Source of the DNA: Methanosarcina sp. ERenArc_MAG2
GTDB lineage: Archaea; Halobacteriota; Methanosarcinia; Methanosarcinales; Methanosarcinaceae
DNA length: 64,000 bases
Reading direction: 5' to 3'
NCBI GenBank assembly: GCA_023955635.1
Contig: JAMXHR010000001.1
Span: forward strand, 310,001-374,000
Positions within the stretch are counted from its first letter, which is position 1, and every line of letters starts with the position of its first letter. The position numbers were made by a program, and so were the translations under genes. A model generated the notes under the pieces. That model saw nothing but the letters and a program-made list of their open reading frames with translations. It searched no databases and was not told the origin of the DNA. Shown one piece after another: positions 25,878 to 35,540 of this stretch.

Positions 25878-26573
25878 TCAGATCCGCAATCTTTTCAGGA
25901 GAGGATCTTTTATACCTTCATTTTTAAATGCACGTGCCCTGCGCACACAGCTTTCGCACTTTCCGCAGGGAATTTCCCCTCCGTGATAGCAGCTCCAGCT
26001 GTACTCGAGAGGAGCTTTTGCTTTGAGGGCTCTTCTGACTATTTCGGTTTTTCCAAGTTCGATCAGAGGAGCCATTATTTTTACCCCGTTCTGGGTAGAG
26101 TAGAAAAAAGCTTTATCCATTGCCTGCACGTAGGCCAGGGAATTGTCAGGGAAAGTTCCGGCCTCTTCTCCGTTAAAGCCCACTACAAGGTAAGCACATC
26201 CCCTGCTTTCGGCAAAGCTTCCTGCAATATTGAGCATTACCCCATTCCTGTTAGGCACCCAGACAGCCTTTGCTGAAGCGTCCGTAATTTCTGCAGGGGC
26301 TGTTTCATCAATATCTTCAAAAGATAAGGACGGGACTTCTATATCCCTGTTGACGAGAGAAGTGGAGGTTATTCCCGAAAGCCAGTCCAGCTTAATAATC
26401 CTTTGTTCTATTCCGAAATATTCACACACTTTTCGGGAGTATTCAATTTCCCTTTTTCCTGCCCTCTGCCCGTAATCAAAGGTTATTGCCATCTGGACAT
26501 CAACACTTTCCGCTGCAATTGCAAGCGCTGCAACCGAATCAAGCCCGCTGCTCAGGAGAGTTATAGCTTTCAT
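25878..26573 (-). CDS. queC: 7-cyano-7-deazaguanine synthase QueC
   Basis: 231 residues. The PP-loop [12 protein letters not shown] opens the protein; [15 protein letters not shown] and [19 protein letters not shown] follow. The C-terminal zinc site is [20 protein letters not shown]. QueC turns 7-carboxy-7-deazaguanine into preQ0 with ATP and ammonia. It is the first gene of the four-gene cluster, so the promoter should lie in 26574-26700. Confidence 0.94.
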   Translation of the reverse strand: MKAITLLSSGLDSVAALAIAAESVDVQMAITFDYGQRAGKREIEYSRKVCEYFGIEQRIIKLDWLSGITSTSLVNRDIEVPSLSFEDIDETAPAEITDASAKAVWVPNRNGVMLNIAGSFAESRGCAYLVVGFNGEEAGTFPDNSLAYVQAMDKAFFYSTQNGVKIMAPLIELGKTEIVRRALKAKAPLEYSWSCYHGGEIPCGKCESCVRRARAFKNEGIKDPLLKRLRI

Positions 26574-26994
26574 TTTTAATTTCCTGCTTAAAATCGCTAT
26601 TTAAACTTGCCACTTAAATTCTTAAGAAATTCCCTTGTAGACATTCTCTCTGGATTCCTTGAGTATTCCTGGGGTATTCCTCAGAGGTTCTCTTGATAAT
26701 ACCAGCAACCCATATTTAAACGTAGCTGTTTCCTTAAGAGGTATTTTTAAGGCACTGTTTTCTGGCTTTGCAATTACCCCGAATCCATTTCCACGATACT
26801 GGTGGAAAAATGGCTCAAGTTTGAAAGTTTTATTTATAATATATCAATTGTACGTTTTTCATATTATAATTCGATTTTACAAAATTTTAATTTTATACAA
26901 AGCTGTAATGAACCTGCTTTAGCGAATTCCTTTTTAGTAAACCCGCATATCTATTAAATGCGGAAAATCTAATCTTCATAAGAGGTGGGATCGC
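26574..26994. other. Divergent intergenic region
   Basis: About 420 bases between queC (leftwards) and the phosphoesterase (rightwards). AT-rich segments around 26840-26900 could hold promoters (TTTATTTATAATATATC). No gene is supportable; an open frame at 26659 lacks protein-like composition. Confidence 0.4.
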
Positions 26995-27495
26995 TTGATT
27001 GGAATTATTTCGGACTCACATGACGACCTGAACGCTATCCGGAAAGCTGTGGAGTTTTTTAACAATAATGATGTAAAAGCAGTGCTGCACGCAGGAGATA
27101 TCGTCTCTCCTTTCACTGCCAGAGCCTTTAAGGAATTGAAGTCAAAACTTTACTTTGTATTCGGAAACAATGACGGAGACAAAATAACACTTACAAGATG
27201 GTTTGAAGAGATCGGAGCTACTTGCTGCGGAGATTTTGGAGACCTGACGATTGACGGTTTGCATATTGCTCTTCTGCACGGGACAGATGAGGCTCTGGTC
27301 AGAGCCCTTGCCAGATCCGGGGACTTTGATGTTGTAATCCGGGGCCATACTCATAATCCGGGAGTCAAAGTCATAAAGGGGACCCCTGTGATAAATCCCG
27401 GGGAATGCTCAGGTGTGCTTTCCGGAAAAGCGACTGTTGCCGTCCTGGAGATTGCAAATCTTAATGTTGAAATAACCGAACTTAAGCTGGGCTGA
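26995..27495 (+). CDS. YfcE/MJ0936-type metallophosphoesterase
   Basis: 166 residues with the calcineurin-like metal site: GIISDSHDD, HAGDIVSP, VFGNNDGD, HGTDEAL and RGHTHNPGV, then NPGECSG. These are the five metal-binding motifs of small archaeal phosphodiesterases. The start is TTG at 26995 with AGGTGG about 8 bases upstream. It probably hydrolyses phosphodiesters such as 2',3'-cyclic nucleotides, but the natural substrate is unknown. Confidence 0.92.
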   Translation: MIGIISDSHDDLNAIRKAVEFFNNNDVKAVLHAGDIVSPFTARAFKELKSKLYFVFGNNDGDKITLTRWFEEIGATCCGDFGDLTIDGLHIALLHGTDEALVRALARSGDFDVVIRGHTHNPGVKVIKGTPVINPGECSGVLSGKATVAVLEIANLNVEITELKLG

Positions 27496-27637
27496 TCGCT
27501 TCCTTTATTTTAGCATTTTTGGGGCGGGGAACTGAGGGTGGTTAGCTGGCGATAATACCGGAAATTATATCAGTTCTCACGTAGTTCCGATTTCAATCTT
27601 TTTTGAAACAATTTTCTCATTACAGGTGGTAAAATCA

Positions 27638-28050
27638 ATGGGATCTTCCGGAACAGAAAACAGAGAGTCTCTGCCCAGCAGTATGAGTGATACGGGAAAA
27701 GCTTCCAAAAAAAGGAGAAATACCCTTATTTTTGCCTGTTCCGGCCTTTCGAATACGGGAAAACTTACTATGCAGGCAGCGTCAGCTCTTGCTTTCAGGA
27801 GGCCGGATATGTACAGGGCTTCAGCTGCTCACAAAGGAGTTGATGCGGTTGAGGATGCCGTATCAGAAGGCTTCAGAATTCTAACCCTTGACGGCTGCAC
27901 GGACCGCTGTGCTACAAAAAGCTCGATGAAGCAGGGCTAAAAGCAGATGTCTATATGATGGTTACGGATCTCGGAATCGAAAAAACCAGCCCTTCGGATG
28001 TGAAGCCCGAATACATCGAAAAAATTATACGTGCGATAAAAGAAGCCTGA
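27638..28050 (+). CDS. DGC-domain putative zinc-binding protein (frameshifted)
   Basis: The ATG at 27638 follows AGGTGG. Frame one has NTLIFACSGLSNTGKLTMQA and ILTLDGCTDRCATK. At the A-run 27916-27920 one more A is needed, giving KKLDEAGLKADVYMMVTDLG IEKTSPSDVKPEYIEKIIRA to the stop at 28050. C-S-G and D-G-C are the hallmarks of the DGC / DUF1847-type zinc-binding family. Total about 138 residues. The function is unknown; such proteins often accompany thioredoxin or metal-redox genes. Confidence 0.75.
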
Positions 28051-28197
28051 AGTACTATAGGATTATCATAGAGCCTTTGTAGCTCCACATACCTTAATCC
28101 CGTTATTGAATTAATCTCAAAGATGGCCCTCTTTGATTCGGTAATTGCCTGTATAATTTGTCCTATTCTTCAACCGTGCGAACTTTTGTTCCGTCTA

Positions 28198-29440
28198 GTG
28201 CTTCGATTCCTAATTAACTCCATTTTAGATTGTGATTCCCCCAGGCATTTCATCCCTTTCTTCCATTTTATATCTCCACGTAAATATAACTGGTTTTTCG
28301 TTAACGTGGTTTATATATTGACTAATTCTGTCTTTTAATTCATTTATTGAGTCTACTCTTATTCCTCTCAACATGCTCCTCCCCATTTTACTGAAAAAAC
28401 TTTCGATGATATTCAGCCACGAAGCATGTTTTGGTGTGAAAACAAATTCAAATTTATCAGGAACTGTTTCCAGGTATTCCCGAGTTTCTTCTGATGTATG
28501 TATTTTAAGATTATCCAGTATAATTATGATTTTTTCTTCTGGATATATTGACTCAAGTTCTTTGAGATATTCAATGAATTCGCAGCTTCTATGCTGCTCA
28601 AATACTTTATAATAAATTCTCCCAAATATCAAGTCAATTCCAGCTAATAGTGAAAGAGTCCCATATCTTTTATACTCATAATCTCTTGCTATTGTAGAAT
28701 AATGCCCTTCTACTGGCATAAGATCTGGATAAACATTTCCAATTGCCTGAATACCTGGTTTTTCATCGTAGGAAAGAATCACTGTACTAATTTGTTCATT
28801 TTTCCTTTTTTTCATTTAGTCTTTTAGCTTCTCTATATGTATCCAGAACATTGGCTGCTTTTTGATCAAAATCGGGATCAACTTTAGCAATGTAACAGCT
28901 AATCTTATGTGGTTTTATTTTGCTTGCATTGAGAATCTTTGAAATTGTCCCCTGATTTATCTTCGATAAATCAGGATGTTCCTCTTTGATACAATTCTCC
29001 CTGATATGTTCAGCAAGGAGTCTCTGAGTCCAGATTTCATGAGGATAACCAAGATCTTTTGGTTTCATACATGCAAGTGAGACTACGTGAGCTCGTGATT
29101 CAGCACTAATATCTTGAGGTCTCCCACTTTTTGATTTATCTACCAAGCCTTCTTTAACCCCAAAATCTAAAACTCTTTGTATCCAGAGTCTTACAGTTTT
29201 GTAATCTACTTTTAACTCTCTGGAGATCTCGGTATCGTTTTTTCCTGATAGCTCAAAAGAACTATCTTGGATCTTTTAACAATACTTGCAGCTTGATTTC
29301 TGGAACGACTTAACTTGGTCAAATAATCTAACTCTTTTTGAGTAAATGGTAATTTAGGGCGAAGGCTTATACGAGGCATAAGAGTATTTATTGAACAATT
29401 AATATAATTACTTTATGGATATATATCAGAATCAATGCAC
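28198..29440 (-). mobile_element. IS630-family insertion sequence
   Basis: Terminal repeats GTGCTTCGATTC (28198) and, inverted, GTGCATTGATTC (from 29440) are flanked by TA on both sides (28196-28197 and 29441-29442), the target dinucleotide of IS630 elements. The element is 1243 bp and carries a single transposase gene disrupted in two places. Confidence 0.85.
28225..29379 (-). CDS. IS630-family transposase (two frameshifts)
   Basis: Starting at ATG 29379 the frame reads MPRISLRPKLPFTQKELDYL and breaks at the T-run 29238-29243. The second part contains KVDYKTVRLWIQRVLDFGVK, VDKSKSGRPQDISAESRAHV and a second helix-turn-helix. It breaks again at 28806-28812. The third part has VILSYDEKPGIQAIGN (first Asp), IIIILDNLKIHTSEETR (second Asp) and KHASWLNIIESFFSKMGRSM (Glu), a complete DDE triad. 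One added base at each run gives about 385 residues. Confidence 0.88.
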
Positions 29441-29442
29441 TA

Positions 29443-29663
29443 GTAACGTTTCGCCTGGTAACAAGACCATTTCCCATGCTTAAACCCATAGCAACGAAAT
29501 AATAAATGGTTGCTATAATCACTTTTGCATGTATGAAAAACTGCAGGAAACAAGCCTTAAAATCAGAAAAATAACAATATTTTAGCATAAACGTTGTTAT
29601 CAATGTTAGAGAAAAAAGCCTCGTAGAAAATATTAATTTATATGTTCAACCTATTGATATGAG
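29443..29663. other. Intergenic DNA right of the IS630 element
   Basis: No gene was seen. The segment near 29585 (CATAAACGTTGTTATCAATG) is AT-rich and may belong to the promoter of the small membrane protein that follows. Confidence 0.3.
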
Positions 29664-29828
29664 ATGAATGTAATGTTAGGAGTTATCGTATTTATAATAA
29701 CACTTGCAGCAGCAATTCTATATTTTTCAAAAACAAAAACTTTAACATTCTCAACATTCTGCGATTCGATTTTTATAGCATTATTATTTGGGGCAATAGC
29801 TGCAAGTAGACAAGAACTACGTGGTTAA
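29664..29828 (+). CDS. 54-residue membrane protein
   Basis: ATG 29664 opens MNVMLGVIVFIITLAAAILY, then FSKTKTLTFSTF, a second hydrophobic stretch DSIFIALLFGAIAA and SRQELRG. Two membrane helices joined by a short polar loop. A second ATG at 29673 is an alternative. I do not recognise it. It lies near two other tiny membrane-protein ORFs. Confidence 0.5.
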   Translation: MNVMLGVIVFIITLAAAILYFSKTKTLTFSTFCDSIFIALLFGAIAASRQELRG

Positions 29829-30090
29829 CTAAAAAACCATCAACATTTTAGGGTATAACGTCGCTATCCAGACAAAATATTGAAAACAGACACTACAAAA
29901 AGTGCTTTTCTTCGCTGCCTAAATAAAAAAGCTTGCGATAAAAGTCTCGGCGCAAATGGATACTCATGGTCTACCGGCTTCCAGATCACATCGACATCAC
30001 GATCATGCAAGTTTTATCTTTTAAAAATATTTTGCAAAAAATAATTTGACGTTCACAAAATTTTATAACTATTTAAAACATTTTAACAGT

Positions 30091-30228
30091 ATGAGCCACA
30101 TAATATCTTCAAGTACTGCTAGTGTATTTGGAATACCCTTCGGGTATTTCATAATGCTAGTACTTTGCATAATTTTTATTACACTTGTGTATATTATTTA
30201 TTTGTTTTATAAAAAATTGAAGAAATAA
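30091..30228 (+). CDS. 45-residue single-helix membrane protein
   Basis: From ATG 30091: MSHIISSSTASVFGIPFGYF then a long hydrophobic helix ending in Y-K-K-L-K-K. A TTG at 30046 would add 15 residues. The tail resembles the next ORF (GIP..Y, hydrophobic helix, F-K-K-Y-K). Such short hydrophobic peptides with a basic tail resemble membrane-acting toxins or small regulators; this is only a structural similarity. Confidence 0.4.
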   Translation: MSHIISSSTASVFGIPFGYFIMLVLCIIFITLVYIIYLFYKKLKK

Positions 30229-30244
30229 TATTTCTCCCACATTA

Positions 30245-30343
30245 GTGATCAAGAGTTTTACAGAATTGGGAATCCCCATAGTATATACAATAATTTTTAT
30301 GATTTTCATTTTTTATTTATTTTTTAAGAAATATAAAATCTAG
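30245..30343 (+). CDS. 32-residue single-helix membrane peptide
   Basis: GTG 30245 opens VIKSFTELGIPIVYTIIFMI followed by FIFYLFFKKYKI and TAG. The layout GIP-x-x-Y, hydrophobic helix, aromatic plus basic tail mirrors the ORF ending at 30228, 16 bases upstream, so the two may be tandem duplicates. Very short; unproven. Confidence 0.3.
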   Translation: MIKSFTELGIPIVYTIIFMIFIFYLFFKKYKI

Positions 30344-30461
30344 TATTCTGAAGAGGCCAGATTTTTTTGTTACTGACTGAAAGAACAAATTCCAAGAATG
30401 GTAGTGTCTCGAAAGTTCTGTAAAATCTGATTAACTCTGTATCCTTTTCTTATATATTTAT

Positions 30462-31568
30462 TTAATTTATACCTTCTATTTGTTGCTTTCCGTTCTCATA
30501 ATTACCAACTGTATTTTTCAGTTTATCTGCATAGCTATATATACAGTTCAAATCTTCTATGGGAACTTTCTCTTCATTTTTATCTTCAGTAAATAACCCT
30601 ATATATTTTTGCTTGGTATTGAAGTACATACGGCAAATTGGCTTTCTGTTATTGTTATCTAATAGTATGCCACAGTATGATTTTTTATCCCTAATAACAA
30701 TCCTTTTTAGATCAATGTTTTCTCGAAGAATCGATTTTACAATATGAAATCCTTCAATTTCGTCTTCAGTTGTAATTGTTTCATCTGAATTGATACTTAC
30801 AGAATCAGAGGCTAAATTTTCGCTACTATCACTTATATTTGAAGTAGAAGTAATTGTATCAGACATAGCAAACTTCAATCTGTCGTTGATCCTGTCATTT
30901 ATAAATTGATTGAGAGCGTTTTTTGTAATAATAGTAAACTTTTCACGGACGCTTTGTGTAAAAGGCCCTTCATTCACTCTTTTAGCAAAAAATTTAACAA
31001 ATTCTTCAGAAGGAGAATTTATTTCGTTAGCAAGAATTAGCTTTATTTCTTTAGTATATTTCAACTCACATGCTATAGTCGCTAAATCATCAATATTAAA
31101 AGATTCTTTCTTAAATCGTTTTAATTCATTTATCAAAGGCTCTTTAATATCCAGTAAATTTATCTCCAAAAATGATTTATCATCCATTTTATTTGGAGCA
31201 TCAATATCTGTATAAAAACGATATATAATCCCATTTGTCAGAATTCCGATTTTTGCTTCACTCACAGTAAAATATCTAAATAATTGAGATGCATGCTCTT
31301 TATCCAAGTCAGCATCAATATTTTTGCACTCTATTAATATTATTGGTTTCCCATCTTGAATAATAGCGTAATCGACTTTTTCACCTTTTTTTGTGCCGTA
31401 ATCAGTTGTAAATTCAGGAACAACTTCAGTAGGATCAAAAACATTGTATCCCAATATGTTTAAAAGAGGCATGACAAGAGCATTTTTTGCGCCCTCTTCA
31501 GTTTTTATACTTTCAGATAACTTTGGAATTTTCGTAGCTAATACTTTGATTTGGTCTATAAAATCCAT
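30462..31568 (-). CDS. Stand-alone HsdR N-terminal-type nuclease
   Basis: 368 residues from ATG 31568 (AGAGGT upstream). The N-terminal 130 residues match the type I restriction HsdR N-terminal domain: LVMPLLNILGYNVFDPTEVV, then a PD-(D/E)xK centre with Asp66 (KVDYAII) and Glu80/Lys82 (ILIECKN), and QLFRYFTVSEAKIGILTNGI. The helicase part of HsdR is absent. After a Ser-rich linker (about 247-275) comes a C-terminal domain with RIVIRDKKSYCGILLDNNNR. Such proteins occur in defence islands and proviruses. No hsdM or hsdS is nearby. Confidence 0.85.
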   Translation of the reverse strand: MDFIDQIKVLATKIPKLSESIKTEEGAKNALVMPLLNILGYNVFDPTEVVPEFTTDYGTKKGEKVDYAIIQDGKPIILIECKNIDADLDKEHASQLFRYFTVSEAKIGILTNGIIYRFYTDIDAPNKMDDKSFLEINLLDIKEPLINELKRFKKESFNIDDLATIACELKYTKEIKLILANEINSPSEEFVKFFAKRVNEGPFTQSVREKFTIITKNALNQFINDRINDRLKFAMSDTITSTSNISDSSENLASDSVSINSDETITTEDEIEGFHIVKSILRENIDLKRIVIRDKKSYCGILLDNNNRKPICRMYFNTKQKYIGLFTEDKNEEKVPIEDLNCIYSYADKLKNTVGNYENGKQQIEGIN

Positions 31569-31730
31569 AATTTCAGTACCTCTTTGTGAAAAATTCTTCA
31601 AAACTCTAAAAACATCACAACATCTTCACAGATATATTTTCTGTTTTTGTTTTATCACTTATTATATACTTGAAAAATAGTCAGTATGTGATCCGGATTT
31701 TTCCAAAATTTCCACCATGCTTATTATTTT

Positions 31731-32382
31731 CCGTATTTTTCCGGAAGCAGCCTAATTTTTAACCTGCTGTTCTCCTGGATCAATATTTGAATATGGATCA
31801 CTTGCTTATGCATTAGATAGTAACATTTTAGAGGGAAAGATTGCTATATTGAGCAATGAAATTCAGAAAAGTCCTATGAACTTCAGACCCGAAAACATAA
31901 GTCTTTATAAATATCAATTAGTTATTGATCAATAACTTTTTGTTATGTAAAAATACCTAAAGGCAGAATATCAAAGTATGTTTCAAATCTATTGGAGGCG
32001 AATAAATGGTAGAAGCATTAAGTTCTGATAAAGCAAAACCTTCCCCAACTCTTAATACAATTCTTATGGTGGAAGATACTTTGAAAAACAGACCGAGAAG
32101 CGTTGTAACAGTTGCAGAACTCAAGAAAATGCTCCCAAGGCAGGTAAACCACAATACTCTGATGGTTATTCTGGATTACCTGGAGCAAAGCAATAAAATT
32201 GTCGTTGGGCTTAAGGGAATAACCTGGATTCACAGCAGGAATGAAAACTTGAGAAAAGCAGTAGTTCAGGGCCTTGAACTATGAAGTCTTTTATTTATTT
32301 CCGTATTCTCAGGTAAAAGCTCCATATTTAACTTACTATTTTCCTGGATCAAGCTCTGGATATAAACAGACTGTTTATGCAT
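31731..32382. repeat. Pair of imperfect direct repeats of about 85 bp
   Basis: 31731-31815 and 32301-32382 share CCGTATT, TTTAAC, CTCCTGGATCAA or TTCCTGGATCAA, ATAT and CTTATGCAT or TTTATGCAT in the same order. They bracket the small HTH gene at 32006-32284, suggesting an old duplication or a cassette. Confidence 0.5.
32006..32284 (+). CDS. Small winged-helix protein
   Basis: 92 residues. A strong GGAGG lies 8 bases before the ATG. The sequence SVVTVAELKKMLPRQVNHNT LMVILDYLEQSNKIVVGLKG ITWIHSRNE forms a clear winged helix-turn-helix. It resembles archaeal single-domain wHTH proteins of unknown target. Isolated between the nuclease (divergent) and the phosphoesterase (convergent). Confidence 0.75.
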   Translation: MVEALSSDKAKPSPTLNTILMVEDTLKNRPRSVVTVAELKKMLPRQVNHNTLMVILDYLEQSNKIVVGLKGITWIHSRNENLRKAVVQGLEL

Positions 32383-32404
32383 ATTCTCATTTAGCTTCTG
32401 AATC

Positions 32405-33105
32405 TCAATAACCCCGCCTGAGAATAGCTATCAGTTCCTCTGCATGAGGCATTCTTTCCTTGATCTTTGCGCAGACAGAATCAATGTCATAATCAAGGCG
32501 TAACTGTTCTACTTTTCCGTTTTCTGTATCAAAAACAGCGCAGCTTGTCCGGATATCTCCGTCCCTCGGCTGTCCAACTGAACCGGGGTTTATTATTGTC
32601 AGATTTCCGAGTTTCCTATTCATAGGAATATGAGAGTGCCCGACGATGAGAAATTCTGCTTCCACCGGTTCCATTGCCTCATTTATCATATTTCGGATTT
32701 CCTCGTCCGGAGTTTCGGGTTTTATGTATTCGAACATGGAGCGAGGACTCGCATGGGTCAGGTAGAGTCTCTTTCCGTCGATTTCCTCATTTATCAGCAG
32801 GGGAGCTTTTGCAGATACTCTATCCTGTCTCTGTCAAGAATTTCCCAGGTGTATTCCCTGGTCGCAATCGAGAGATGCTTATATTTGTACCCGCACTGGC
32901 AGTCTACCTTAAAAGCAACTGCATTATCGTGGTTTCCTCTTATAACGGGAATTTCTTTCATGCGCAGGAGGTCGATACATCTGTCAGGATCAGGCCCGTA
33001 ATCAACGATATCTCCCAGGCAGATGGCTCTATCATGAGGGACTTTCAAAACTGTCTGAAGAGCTTCGTAGTTTGCATGGATATCGGCAATCAGCAGGATT
33101 TTCAT
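32405..33105 (-). CDS. Metallophosphoesterase (frameshifted)
   Basis: The N-terminal frame contains LLIADIHANYEALQTVL, CLGDIVDYGPDPDRC and IRGNHDNAV; the C-terminal frame has FLIVGHSHIPM and IINPGSVGQPRDGD. Together these are all metal-binding motifs of the calcineurin-like family (COG0639-type). The frame breaks at GGGG 32800-32803. One more base joins LQKLPC... as LLINEEIDGKRLYLTHASPR, giving about 234 residues. It starts with ATG 33105 directly after a tandem repeat that supplies the ribosome-binding site. Confidence 0.85.
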
Positions 33106-33183
33106 ATTTCTTCCCTTTAGATTTCTTCCCTTTAGATTTCTTTCCTTTAGATTTCTTTCCTTTAGATTTCTTTCCTTTGTCTT
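33106..33183. repeat. Five tandem 15-bp repeats at the phosphoesterase ribosome-binding site
   Basis: On the minus strand AAAGGAAAGAAATCT recurs about five times, changing to AAAGGGAAGAAATCT in the last two copies, and ends immediately before the ATG at 33105. Each copy contains a GGAAAG or GGGAAG box. The array fills the gap between the hydantoinase stop and the phosphoesterase start. Confidence 0.85.
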
Positions 33184-35112
33184 TTAGGCATACGGTCCCC
33201 GTATCCCTACTCCCATCACCGACAGATTTGTTTCCATAGGGGGATGGTTCCAACCATCAGGAGAGATTGTCTTTTTCTCAAGTGAAATTTCAACCTGGTT
33301 TCCGCTGAGACCGCAGTCTTTCATGTAATCCGCAACAAGCTTTTCCCCAAGTTCGGTTGCTGTCTCCAGGGCTTCCGAATACGTCTCGAACCTCAGCCTG
33401 CTGTCCGGGGCAAAAACAAGAAAATCCTTATCCGGAGACACGAGAGTTGCTGGCCTTATCAGGATTTCAACCCTTTTGATACCTTTTCCTACCAGGGCTC
33501 CGACTGCGTTTCCTACTTCGGCATGTTCCGGAACCAGGATTTCAGCGTCAATAAGCTCTTCCATCTCTGTCCTGTGCGCTCGGACAGGTCCTCCGAGCAG
33601 AACGACCGGGATTCCAAGTTTGAATTTTGCAGGATAGTTTCCGTCCAGGATCTTTTCTATGGATGAGTATGGAACACCCGCCAGGATATACGAGAGAAGA
33701 TGAAGCGTCATATTTCTGGCAACCCTCTTTTTTACGGTCGTGCAGAACTCTCCCGGCGTCATGCGCATGAGCCTTGCGAGCCTTTCTGCGCCTATGCGGG
33801 AAGCTTCTTCGTTCCAGGCCCTATATTCTCCGAGCACGTGCAGGGCATCGGTAGGAGTAAAGCCAATTGCCTGGACAAGGCGTTTTTTGATAAGGGAATC
33901 AAGAGTCTGGGGATGAAGGTCTTTTCGGATAAGGGCTGAAATTTCCGGCACTGAGGTGGGTTCGTCTCCGATGACTTCCAGCACTTCAGCTTCAGCCTTG
34001 CTCAGTTCTCCTTTCGGGTAGCCTGACCTGACAAAAAACTTTGTGGGCTGTATATTTTCGCAAAGATCTTCCCTTGCAGGCATAGGTGTCCTTTTGAGGT
34101 TATTCAGAAAACCTGGGTACTGCACCGCAGCCACTGCCAGAGGAATAACACGTCTTGGCCCGAGGAAGAGTTCTCTGTCCACTGTCCAGATATGGCTGTC
34201 CCCACCTGTAGCCGTTGTCTCCATTCTTATTGCCCGGACACGGGTTTTCCATCCTCCTACAATTGCTCCTTCCTCGCTCAGGTCAGGAACGCCCATACAG
34301 ATTGAGGAGATATCCGTACTCGTGCCTCCCACATCTACAACTGCACAGGTCTTCAGCCCTGAAAGGTATGAGGCTCCCACAAGGCTTGCTGCAGGGCCTG
34401 AAAAGATAGTTTCTATCGGTTTTTTCAGGGCATCTTTGATTCCTACTACCGAACCGTCGCATTTGAGCATAAGGAGCCGTGCACTGATCCCACGTTTCGT
34501 AATATCCGAAATTATAGACTGCACGAATTGCCTTGTTACAGGGATCAGCTGGGCATTAAGGAAAGCCGTTACTGCTCTTTCATAAGCCCCTAACTCCTGG
34601 GAAAGTTCGTGTCCGCAAACCGCAGGAAGCCCTGTAAGCTCAAGGATTCTTTCCCTGGCTTTTATTTCATGTTCAGGGTTCCTTGTGCTGAAGTAGGACG
34701 ATATGGCAAAAGCTGAAACCTTGTCCTTCACCTGTATGGCGAATTTTTCAATAGCCTCAAGGTCAAGAGCAGCAACTTCTTCTCCATTGTGGTTATGCCC
34801 GCCGGATGCAAAAAGCACATGTTGAGTTGGCGGTTCTTTTCCAAGAGGATGATCTCCTATAAGGATCAGGGCTACCGGAAAACCGGTGCCTTCAAGGATA
34901 GTGTTGGTGGAGAGGGTCGTCGAGACCGAGACCAGCCTTACTTTTTCAAGGCATTCAGGATTGAGGCCGTCAATTACGTTTTTGATGCCTGCGAGGGGGT
35001 CGGGATAGGTAGTAAGCGCTTTGTTTGAGTCGAGAATCTCTCCATCCGAGTCCCTGATGAGCACTGCATCTGTATAGGTGCCCCCAGCATCAATTCCAAG
35101 GCTGTAATGCAT
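33184..35112 (-). CDS. Hydantoinase/oxoprolinase family protein
   Basis: 642 residues. The N-terminus YSLGIDAGGTYTDAVLIRD is the ASKHA nucleotide-binding start of the hydantoinase A / oxoprolinase family; VSVSTTLSTNTILEGTG, VVDVGGTSTDISSICMG and IRMETTATGGDSHIWTVDRE follow. The C-terminal third (EVLVPEHAEVGNAVGALVG type) matches the same family. These enzymes hydrolyse cyclic amides with ATP; the substrate in methanogens is unknown. It may be transcribed with the phosphoesterase that follows after 78 bases. Confidence 0.9.
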   Translation of the reverse strand: MHYSLGIDAGGTYTDAVLIRDSDGEILDSNKALTTYPDPLAGIKNVIDGLNPECLEKVRLVSVSTTLSTNTILEGTGFPVALILIGDHPLGKEPPTQHVLFASGGHNHNGEEVAALDLEAIEKFAIQVKDKVSAFAISSYFSTRNPEHEIKARERILELTGLPAVCGHELSQELGAYERAVTAFLNAQLIPVTRQFVQSIISDITKRGISARLLMLKCDGSVVGIKDALKKPIETIFSGPAASLVGASYLSGLKTCAVVDVGGTSTDISSICMGVPDLSEEGAIVGGWKTRVRAIRMETTATGGDSHIWTVDRELFLGPRRVIPLAVAAVQYPGFLNNLKRTPMPAREDLCENIQPTKFFVRSGYPKGELSKAEAEVLEVIGDEPTSVPEISALIRKDLHPQTLDSLIKKRLVQAIGFTPTDALHVLGEYRAWNEEASRIGAERLARLMRMTPGEFCTTVKKRVARNMTLHLLSYILAGVPYSSIEKILDGNYPAKFKLGIPVVLLGGPVRAHRTEMEELIDAEILVPEHAEVGNAVGALVGKGIKRVEILIRPATLVSPDKDFLVFAPDSRLRFETYSEALETATELGEKLVADYMKDCGLSGNQVEISLEKKTISPDGWNHPPMETNLSVMGVGIRGPYA

Positions 35113-35540
35113 ACTGAAAAAACTCCTTTTTTCTTTTTCTGGAAATGCCTTTTAACAGGTTTCTATTTTTTTCCTGTAAGTAGTTCAAGATAGAGAATAA
35201 TATCTGGATAATGAAATTATATGATAAAGCAATAATATTTAAAACTATTAAATATATATCTATTTCAAGATGATTTGAAATCATCAAAAATAATAATTTC
35301 AAAAGCAGGTTTACTGACCGAGTATTACAATGCCCAAAAAGCCTCTTTTCCCACTCAAGGGCTTTAGGGTCAGATATAAACAAACCTGTGGTTGTCGTAT
35401 ATGTCGCTTTTTTATACAGGCTTAAGGCCAGGCATTTATCCGTAACAATAAACCCCAATTTAATTCTTCATTCATAAGTATCAACTTAAAATTTTTATAA
35501 ACTGGAAGCTTATCAATTTTTTCCGGATAAGGTGATTGCT
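35113..35540. other. Intergenic DNA upstream of the hydantoinase gene
   Basis: AT-rich with a leftward open frame (35090-35458) that has atypical composition and no recognisable motif, so it is not called as a gene. TTTAAATATTATTGC on the minus strand (plus 35232-35246) may be a promoter. Confidence 0.3.

Noticed and set aside
26659..26922. 87-residue open frame
   Set aside because: No motif, poor codon pattern and no ribosome-binding site in promoter-like DNA.
33032..33253. Lysine-rich repeat protein (KSKGK repeats)
   Set aside because: Produced by the 15-bp DNA repeat between two genes; overlaps both genes on the same strand in another frame.
35090..35458. 122-residue leftward open frame upstream of the hydantoinase
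   Set aside because: Overlaps the hydantoinase start; no recognisable domain and low-complexity hydrophobic stretches typical of AT-rich DNA.
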